A DNA stretch of 64,000 nt from Enterobacillus tribolii (GTDB lineage: Bacteria; Pseudomonadota; Gammaproteobacteria; Enterobacterales; Enterobacteriaceae), in contig NZ_QRAP01000009.1 in NCBI RefSeq assembly GCF_003363015.1, positions 62,001 through 126,000 on the forward strand, in the 5' to 3' direction. The number at the start of each line of letters is the position of its first letter. Within the stretch, counting starts at the first letter, position 1. The notes below the pieces were generated by a model that saw only the letters and a program-made list of their open reading frames with translations, searched no databases and was not told the origin of the DNA. Positions 58,007 through 64,000 of the stretch are shown piece after piece. Made by a program: the position numbers and the translations under genes.

Positions 58007-61000
58007 TTATACCTCCACCCGGCCCAGCAGGTAATGATGGTGAGCGTGGACATGGCTGATAATGCGGCACATATCCTCCAGTTCCGGCGGTACGACGGCG
58101 ATATGCGACGTCTTGTCGATAGTCAGCTGGTACACCTTGCCATGCTGGCGTACGCTGACGTCGCGCCCTTCCACCAGGAAGCCGGGATTGGTGCTGTTAT
58201 CGAAATCCTGCGGCAGGCTATAGATGGTAATCTTGTCTTTGTAGGGCTTGCCCTGCCATGGGCAGAACTGGGCACAGTTGCCGCACTCGTTGCAGTAAGC
58301 GTCCAGGTGCAGCGTCTGGAACCGGTCGTGGAAGCCGGGAATAGCGATGGAAACGTTGGCCCGGTTCGGGCAAACATCCACGCATTTGCTGCACACGTAG
58401 TTACACTCCAGGCAACGCTGCGCTTCCTGTTTGACGAACGCTTCGCGTTCCTCTTTGTCTACCATCGTGACGCTGATGACGCCCTTGCGCTGATAAACTT
58501 CCGCCGGATCGACGTTCAGCCAGCGTTTATCACCGTGATGGGTATGAATATTTTCACGCGCCAGCACTTCATCCGTCGCGCGGCGTGCATTGCCGATGGC
58601 GGAAACGATGGAGGACGGACCGGCCTGCACGTCACCAATCAGGAAGACATTGCGACGGTGCGTTTCCCCGGTTACCGCATTCACGTCCGGCCAGCCGTCG
58701 CTGCCCAACGGTACGCCCATCGCGCTCAGGGCATCACAGTCCGCCTGTTCGCCGATGGCGGTAATCAGGGCGTCCATATGCAGGGTCACGGTCTTATCGG
58801 TTTCACGCGGACGGCGGCGCCCGCCGGCATCCGGCTCGCCCAGTTCCATCACGCGCGCACTCAGGGTGCCGTCGGCGTCAAAGCGCTCAGGGTTGGTGAG
58901 GAACATAAACTTCACGCCATCCTCAACCGCTTCTTCATATTCTTCCCGGTACGCCGGCATTTCTTTCAGCGTCCGGCGATACAGCACGGTCACGTCCTGA
59001 ACGCCCGGCACCTTCAGCGCGGCGCGGGCGCAGTCCATCGCGGTATTACCGGCGCCGACCACGGCCACATGCTTGCCCAGGTTCAGGGCGTCGCCGCGGT
59101 TGAAGCTGCGCAGGAAGGGCAGCGACTTATAAACGTTGCGGTTATCGCCGGCCAGCTTCACGCCGCTGTTTTTATCCGTACCGATACCGACGAAAACATA
59201 TTCAAAACCCTGCTGTTGCAGTTTGTCGATGGTCAGTTGCGGATCGCAGCCGAATTCAAATTTCACGCCGTGATCGGCCACGAAATCAATGTCATGCTGA
59301 ATCAGCTCAGCCGGGATACGGAATTGCGGAATAATATTCTTCACCACCCCGCCGGCGTTGGCTTCGCGCTCAAACAGCGTGACCTGATACCCGGCACGCG
59401 CCAGGAAGTAGCCAGCCGCCAGCCCCGCCGGGCCCGCGCCGATGACCGCTACCGGATGCTTGTCGCCGGAACCGGCAGGTTTATGCCAGCGGCCGCGGTA
59501 CTCATCCCACCCTTTTTCCAGCGCGACTTTCTTCAGCTCGCGGATATTAAGCGCGCTGTCATAATCCAGACGGGTACAGTTGTACTGGCACTGGTGATCG
59601 CAGATGTGACCGGTGATAGCCGGCAACGCGTTGCGCTGATAAATCAGCTCCAGCGCGTCGGCGTAGCGCCCTTCGCCCAACATGCGGATGTATTCCGGGA
59701 TATCCTGCTTGATGGCGCAGGCCGTAACGCAGGGAGCGACATAGCAATCCGTTACCGGCAGCGGGCCGCCGGCGTCGATACGATCGTCCGACTTCCAGTG
59801 TTTTTGGGTGTACTCGGCGCTGACCGCTTTCTGCGCCAGCGCGTCCAGCTTGGCGACGTCAATCCGGTTCATCGCCCAGTCGTCAGAACGATCCAGCTCA
59901 TGCATGCATTCCAGCAGGCGCAGATAGCCGCCGGGTTTCAGCAGATCGGTCGCCATCGTGATCGGCCGGATGCCGGTTTCAAAAATCTCGCGGATGTTGT
60001 ATTTGCTGGCGCCGCCAGAGTAGGAGATTGGCAGCATTCCGTTGAATTCGCGTGACAATACGGCCGCCACGTTGATCGACAGCGGGAACAGCGCCCGCCC
60101 GGACATATACATTTCTTCGCCCGGCAGCGCGCCCTTATTGTTGATGGTGCCCAGCGTGTTGGTAAGCTTGACCCCGAAGCTCAGTTTCTTCTGTTTACCC
60201 AGCTCCATCAGCCGCTTAAGCATAGACACGGCCTGATCCAGCTTGAGATCGTGCTCAAAAGACTCTTCTTTCAGGCCAATATAATCAAAGCCGCAGGTGT
60301 CCAGGATCTCCCGCACGCGCGGATAACCCAGCAGCGTCGGGTTCAGTTTCACGAAGGTATTCAGGTGTTTTTCTTCCAGCATGTAGCGGCAAATCGCCTC
60401 AATTTCATTGGGCGGGCAACCGTGCATGGTGGAGAGCGTCACGCCGTGGACCATCTGGCCCGGCACCGAAAGCTGCTGCAACTGAGCCTTGCGGCTTTGC
60501 AGGCCTAACTGGTCGATGAACGCATCATCCTTCAGCCAACGGGCCAGAACGCCGGTGTATTCGGCAAATTTGGGATGACGGGAAGAGTCCATCATATTGT
60601 GGATAAATTCCTGCATCGGCGGTTGTTTGATACCGTCGAGGTTGTAACCCACGCTCATGTTGAAAATGAAGGAACGGGCCTCGCCCTGCGTCCTCGGATC
60701 CCAAAGCGCCTCCAGCAAATGCAGGATAAACCAGGCCTTAAGATATTCGTCGTGCGCCTTCAGCAAGGTGAACTCGGTAGACCACTCGGTATTGAAGCAT
60801 TCATCTTCCGCATCAATACAGGGTTTTTCCAGCTCCAGACGATCAAGGATTTGCACCGTTTTCAGCTCAATAAAACGCCCGCCGGTCAGCCACGACACAA
60901 CGATGTTCTGCGCCAGCTGCGTATGCGGCCCGGCGGCCGGCCCTATCGGCGTTTCACAGGTTTCACCGAAAACGCCGATCAGGCGGTCGTTTTCTTTCCG

Positions 61001-61108
61001 GTAAAACTGCTTTTCCGGAATACCAAAAATGGAACGGTTTTCACGGTATTCGTCGAAGATCCGGATCAACAGCTCCCCGAACGGTACGGGACGCATGATA
61101 TCTCCCAT
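58007..61108 (-). CDS. ygfK: YgfK, putative selenate reductase / multi-domain flavin iron-sulfur subunit
   Basis: 1033-residue protein. The N-terminal half has a dihydropyrimidine dehydrogenase-like barrel (KLNPTLLGY, GVKLTNTLGTINNKG). A cysteine-rich segment (CYVAPCVTACAIKQDIPEY, CDHQCQYNCTR) binds iron-sulfur clusters. A GltD-like FAD/NAD domain follows with VIGAGPAGLAAGYFLARAGY and VVGAGNTAMDCARAAL. The C-terminus carries ferredoxin cysteines (CLECNYVCSKCVDVCPNRA, CNECGNCAQFCPW). It could pass electrons from XdhD/YgfM. E. coli studies tie it to selenate reduction; that role here is inferred. Confidence 0.93.
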   Translation of the reverse strand: MGDIMRPVPFGELLIRIFDEYRENRSIFGIPEKQFYRKENDRLIGVFGETCETPIGPAAGPHTQLAQNIVVSWLTGGRFIELKTVQILDRLELEKPCIDAEDECFNTEWSTEFTLLKAHDEYLKAWFILHLLEALWDPRTQGEARSFIFNMSVGYNLDGIKQPPMQEFIHNMMDSSRHPKFAEYTGVLARWLKDDAFIDQLGLQSRKAQLQQLSVPGQMVHGVTLSTMHGCPPNEIEAICRYMLEEKHLNTFVKLNPTLLGYPRVREILDTCGFDYIGLKEESFEHDLKLDQAVSMLKRLMELGKQKKLSFGVKLTNTLGTINNKGALPGEEMYMSGRALFPLSINVAAVLSREFNGMLPISYSGGASKYNIREIFETGIRPITMATDLLKPGGYLRLLECMHELDRSDDWAMNRIDVAKLDALAQKAVSAEYTQKHWKSDDRIDAGGPLPVTDCYVAPCVTACAIKQDIPEYIRMLGEGRYADALELIYQRNALPAITGHICDHQCQYNCTRLDYDSALNIRELKKVALEKGWDEYRGRWHKPAGSGDKHPVAVIGAGPAGLAAGYFLARAGYQVTLFEREANAGGVVKNIIPQFRIPAELIQHDIDFVADHGVKFEFGCDPQLTIDKLQQQGFEYVFVGIGTDKNSGVKLAGDNRNVYKSLPFLRSFNRGDALNLGKHVAVVGAGNTAMDCARAALKVPGVQDVTVLYRRTLKEMPAYREEYEEAVEDGVKFMFLTNPERFDADGTLSARVMELGEPDAGGRRRPRETDKTVTLHMDALITAIGEQADCDALSAMGVPLGSDGWPDVNAVTGETHRRNVFLIGDVQAGPSSIVSAIGNARRATDEVLARENIHTHHGDKRWLNVDPAEVYQRKGVISVTMVDKEEREAFVKQEAQRCLECNYVCSKCVDVCPNRANVSIAIPGFHDRFQTLHLDAYCNECGNCAQFCPWQGKPYKDKITIYSLPQDFDNSTNPGFLVEGRDVSVRQHGKVYQLTIDKTSHIAVVPPELEDMCRIISHVHAHHHYLLGRVEV

Positions 61109-61266
61109 GATTATCTCCTTGCTGCGACATGCTCAATATGAAAGGAAAAACCGGAACATCCGGCTTTCGCATCTGATGATTAATGTCAGCAACAATCAGG
61201 CCAGATCTGACCCATTCAGCGCGGCTGATTTAATTTCGTGAGGAATATCGAATTGTTGAATTCATT

Positions 61267-61282
61267 TGTGAAATAGCTCACA
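61267..61282. promoter_or_regulatory. CRP-type palindrome upstream of ygfK
   Basis: TGTGA-AATAGC-TCACA has both perfect half-sites of the CRP consensus at the right spacing. It is centred about 166 bases upstream of the ygfK start. A weaker second site (TGTGA with partial second half) lies at 61414-61429. Confidence 0.65.
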
Positions 61283-61354
61283 GAGGTAAATGAGAACTCA
61301 AATCAACACCACACACGACAAATATTAAGAGAAAGCATCGTACCGTACTCCTTA

Positions 61355-61391
61355 TCAAAAAAGAGACTATCAATATCACTTTGATAATCTC
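61355..61391 (-). terminator. Intrinsic terminator after mocA
   Basis: On the minus strand GAGATTATCAA pairs with TTGATAGTCTC (10 of 11) around a 7-base loop (61363-61391), followed by TTTTTT. It separates mocA from the ygfK operon. Confidence 0.75.
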
Positions 61392-61460
61392 ATTCCAGAC
61401 AGCGTAATTGAAATGTGAGCGCAATCGATAAAACCACAAAATCAATCTATTTAAATGCAA

Positions 61461-62075
61461 TTAATATTGCTTAATTAATTCCTGGTATGCTTCTGGCGTA
61501 TCGACATCAAACAGAATTGAACTATCGCAAATATTCAAATAACGGTATTCACCGGATAATAAAAACTCACGCATCGACCCCGCCTGGTGATCGAGGGACT
61601 CCCGCAGGCGCGCGGCCGGCACCAGCACCGGATGCCCGCCATTTCCCTGATAACACGGGAATAGTGTGTACGGACCGCGCTTATGCCAGAGTTGATGAAA
61701 CACGTCATAGCTAAGGCAGGGAATATCGCCGTGGGTAATGAAGCAATAATCATGAGTAATCTGCCGGGCGGCACATTGCAGAGACGAGAATAATCCTTGC
61801 TTATAATTATCGTTAACGACCACCAGAATATCGGCGTCATTTTTATAACGTTCAATAAGCTCATCAGCCCGGAAGCCAGCCACTAATATCAGGCGCCGGC
61901 AAAACTGGCGCGCATTTTCTATACTTGCATCAAGAATCGTCCCCTGTTTATAGGGTAACATCATTTTCCATTGACCCATCCGGGATGAAAGCCCGGCAGC
62001 GGTAATGATGCAATCAACATCAACCCGTGGTTTTAATTCATTACCACGCCGGAAATTTGACTCTGATTTTTTCAT
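61461..62075 (-). CDS. mocA: MocA, molybdenum cofactor cytidylyltransferase
   Basis: 204-residue nucleotidyltransferase that adds CMP to molybdopterin to make MCD, the cofactor of xanthine dehydrogenase-family enzymes. The nucleotide-binding loop is IITAAGLSSRMGQWKMMLPY. HGDIPCL and HPVLVPA are typical. It has an N-terminal extension (MKKSESNFRRGNELKPRV) of about 17 residues over E. coli MocA. AAGGG precedes the ATG at 62075. It is divergent from yqeC with only 31 bases between starts. Confidence 0.88.
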   Translation of the reverse strand: MKKSESNFRRGNELKPRVDVDCIITAAGLSSRMGQWKMMLPYKQGTILDASIENARQFCRRLILVAGFRADELIERYKNDADILVVVNDNYKQGLFSSLQCAARQITHDYCFITHGDIPCLSYDVFHQLWHKRGPYTLFPCYQGNGGHPVLVPAARLRESLDHQAGSMREFLLSGEYRYLNICDSSILFDVDTPEAYQELIKQY

Positions 62076-62106
62076 ACTGCGGCCCTTAACCAGATATTTG
62101 TCACGT

Positions 62107-62913
62107 ATGATACCGACCTTCGAAGCACTATTCAGTGATGAGTATAAATATCTTAACGCCGGAAAATGCATCACCATCAGCGTGATCGGCGCGGGCGGAA
62201 AAACCAGCACGCTGTTTTGGCTGGCTGAAGCCTTTTACCGTCAGGGAAAACGGGTTTTGCTCACCACCACCACCAAAATGTATCGCCCGGAACCCGGCGG
62301 CTGTCACCATTTAATTATCGATCCTCAGGCCAACCCGGACAGGAAAAATATTCCTTCCGTTACCGCCCTGTTCAGCGCGGAAAATGCAGAAAACGGCAAA
62401 GTTGCAGGATTTACGCCAGAGGTGATCGATGAACTTCACCGGCGCGGCGACTTCGACGTCATTCTGGTCGAGGCTGACGGCTCGCGCGGCCTTCCGCTGA
62501 AAGCGCCGGCAGGGCATGAACCTTGCATACCTTTCCTCAGTAATTGCGTAATCGCATTGACCGGAGGCAACGTGCTGAACTTCCCCGCAGTCGGGCAACG
62601 AATCCATCGCTGGGAAATTTTTTCCGCACTGACCTGCGTCAGAAGCGGCGAGCCGCTTGACTGCGCGGTATTCAGCCGTTTTATCGCCCATGCCCAGGGC
62701 ATGTTTAAAGGATCGCCGCCACAGGCCCGGCGGGTCTGGTTGCTCAATCAATATTATCAAATTGATAACGGACTGCGCGATGGCCTGTACGGCCTGCTGC
62801 GGCGCAATCCCAGCCTCAGCGCCGTCTGGCTGGGCGCCGTACGTGAGTCCCCGCCGATCCATACCTGCCTGTCTCAACCAATGCGCCGTACGCTTCTTTT
62901 TCCTGATTGCTGA
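62107..62913 (+). CDS. yqeC: YqeC, selenium-dependent hydroxylase accessory protein
   Basis: 268-residue putative ATP/GTP-binding accessory factor. A P-loop is seen at residues 28-34 (GAGGKTS), with LTTTTKM and VLVEADGSRGLPLKAPAGHEP later. The family is found with selenium-dependent molybdenum hydroxylases and probably acts in cofactor maturation. The ATG at 62107 has a weak ribosome site, so the start is not certain. yqeB begins 12 bases after the stop. Confidence 0.85.
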   Translation: MIPTFEALFSDEYKYLNAGKCITISVIGAGGKTSTLFWLAEAFYRQGKRVLLTTTTKMYRPEPGGCHHLIIDPQANPDRKNIPSVTALFSAENAENGKVAGFTPEVIDELHRRGDFDVILVEADGSRGLPLKAPAGHEPCIPFLSNCVIALTGGNVLNFPAVGQRIHRWEIFSALTCVRSGEPLDCAVFSRFIAHAQGMFKGSPPQARRVWLLNQYYQIDNGLRDGLYGLLRRNPSLSAVWLGAVRESPPIHTCLSQPMRRTLLFPDC

Positions 62914-62925
62914 ATTGAGGTTTTT

Positions 62926-64000
62926 ATGAATATTTTTGCCGAAGCCGCGCGTCTGGAGTCAGAAAATCACCCCTTCGCCCTGGCTCAGATCATTGAGAGC
63001 CGGGGTTCAACGCCCCGCCATTCCGGGCAGATGCTGGTTATGGCCGACGGCACCGCCATCGGCACTATCGGCGGCGGTATGGTAGAACGCAAAGTAATTG
63101 AAGAAGCGATCGCCGCAATTACCGAACGTAAAGCGCGGATTTTCCACGGACGTATGGCGCGCAACGGCGAAAATGCCGTGGGCTCCGACTGCGGCGGCGC
63201 CATGTCGGTGTATATCGACGTACACGGACTGCGTCCGCGGCTGGTGCTGATCGGCGCCGGTCACGTCAACCGCGCTATTGCCCGGGCCGCCATGCCGCTT
63301 GGATTCGACGTTCACGTTGCCGACACCTACGCCGCCAGCCTTGAGCCGTCGCTTTTCCCGGAAGGCGTCCACCTGGTGCACGCCGACAGCTATGGCGAAG
63401 TGATTGATAAGCTGAAAATCACCGAAGATCATTTCGTTATTATCGCCACGAACAATCAGGACCGGGAAGCCCTCGACCGCCTGATCACCAAGCCGGTGCG
63501 CTATCTCGGCCTGCTTGCCAGCCGCCGCAAGGTGCAAACGTTCACCCAGGCCTTACGGCAAAACGGTGTGCATGAAGATGACCTGGCACGCCTGTATGCG
63601 CCCATTGGTTACAACATCGGCGCGGAAACGCCGGAAGAGATCGCCGTCAGCATCATGGCAGAGGTTCTGCAGGTAAAAAACCTGGCCGCTGGCGGCAGGA
63701 TGAAAGACGACGTTCGCCTGACGCGCGATAAATTGGCCGTCATTCGCGGCGCCGGCGATATCTCTACCGGTGTAGCGTTACGTCTGTTTCATGCCGGATT
63801 CCAGGTCGTGATGCTGGATATTGCCAAGCCGACGGTCATTCGCCGCAGCGTGGCGTTCGCTCAGGCAATCTTCGACGGGGAAACCAAGGTCGAAGGCGTT
63901 ACCGCCCGCCGCGCCGCCAACGCAGCAGAGGCGCTGGCCGTGATTAACCGGGGAGAAATTCCGGTGCTGATCGACGGGGAATGCGCCAGCCTGGAAGAAT
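62926..64000 (+). CDS. yqeB: YqeB, selenium-dependent molybdenum hydroxylase system protein (runs off window)
   Basis: About 358 residues are visible with no stop before the window end. The N-terminal XdhC-like part has ESRGSTPRHSGQMLV and GTIGGGMVERKVIEEA. A Rossmann site (VLIGAGHVNRAIARAA) and YAPIGYNIGAETPEEIAVSI follow. The second half starts a new domain with VIRGAGDISTGVALRLFHAG. XdhC proteins bring molybdenum cofactor to xanthine dehydrogenases. ATG 62926 follows TTGAGG. The fused layout agrees with E. coli YqeB (541 residues). Confidence 0.9.
   Translation, partial: MNIFAEAARLESENHPFALAQIIESRGSTPRHSGQMLVMADGTAIGTIGGGMVERKVIEEAIAAITERKARIFHGRMARNGENAVGSDCGGAMSVYIDVHGLRPRLVLIGAGHVNRAIARAAMPLGFDVHVADTYAASLEPSLFPEGVHLVHADSYGEVIDKLKITEDHFVIIATNNQDREALDRLITKPVRYLGLLASRRKVQTFTQALRQNGVHEDDLARLYAPIGYNIGAETPEEIAVSIMAEVLQVKNLAAGGRMKDDVRLTRDKLAVIRGAGDISTGVALRLFHAGFQVVMLDIAKPTVIRRSVAFAQAIFDGETKVEGVTARRAANAAEALAVINRGEIPVLIDGECASLEE

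Noticed and set aside
57812-60055. 747-codon plus-strand frame opposite ssnA and ygfK
   Set aside because: Antisense shadow of two recognised genes.
61278-61460. 60-codon minus frame between mocA and ygfK
   Set aside because: It spans the mocA terminator and the CRP site and lacks a ribosome site.

Overview
The window is chromosomal DNA of an enterobacterium (Enterobacterales). Gene content and order match the family's conserved blocks: tldD-nit-yhdP-rng-maf-mreDCB-csrD, acuI-msrPQ-aroQ-accBC-yhdT-panF-prmA and dusB-fis. The msrPQ-aroQ block between acuI and accB, and csrD and yhdP proteins clearly diverged from those of Escherichia, point to a Yersiniaceae/Pectobacteriaceae-like genome (Serratia-like) rather than Escherichia or Salmonella. 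The species is inferred, not proven. No tRNA, rRNA or CRISPR array was seen.

Layout. 1-12.6 kb is a leftward block for envelope, cell shape and RNA turnover. 13.0-21.3 kb is a rightward block with acrylyl-CoA reductase, the periplasmic methionine sulfoxide repair pair, 3-dehydroquinase, biotin carboxylase subunits, pantothenate uptake and ribosomal protein methylation. An alpha-carbonic anhydrase and a convergent ASCH-domain gene lie between prmA and the dusB-fis operon. From 24.5 to 40.8 kb there is an accessory island transcribed leftward. It holds an Ail/OmpX-like outer membrane protein and a contact-dependent inhibition (CDI) locus, cdiB-cdiC-cdiA-cdiI, that includes a toxin-activating acyltransferase (cdiC). 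Downstream of cdiI lies an AT-rich graveyard of displaced cdiA-CT fragments, most followed by a candidate immunity gene, with an IS481-family transposase remnant. 41-49 kb carries a small repeat protein, agp, a DUF2002-like gene, a cidAB/lrgAB-type pair with its LysR regulator, a CPA1 Na+/H+ antiporter and a guanine/hypoxanthine permease. 49.9-64 kb is the purine-salvage and selenium-dependent molybdenum hydroxylase cluster: guaD, xanQ, xdhD, ygfM, ssnA, ygfK and mocA leftward, then yqeC and yqeB rightward and running off the end.

How genes work together. CdiB exports CdiA. CdiC probably acylates a lysine on its partner. CdiI protects the producer from the C-terminal toxin. The downstream cassettes look like earlier toxin/immunity pairs pushed aside by recombination at the VENN motif. 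In the last 14 kb, XanQ and GhxQ import purines, GuaD deaminates guanine to xanthine, and XdhD with YgfM and YgfK form a putative hydroxylase and electron-transfer set. MocA, YqeC and YqeB are likely cofactor and maturation factors. Two PurR-box-like sites precede ghxQ and a CRP-type palindrome precedes ygfK.

The most unusual non-coding feature is a GC-rich element of about 230 bp present twice (18.4-18.7 kb and 49.6-49.8 kb). Its stems keep pairing while their sequences change, which suggests a structured mobile or RNA element.
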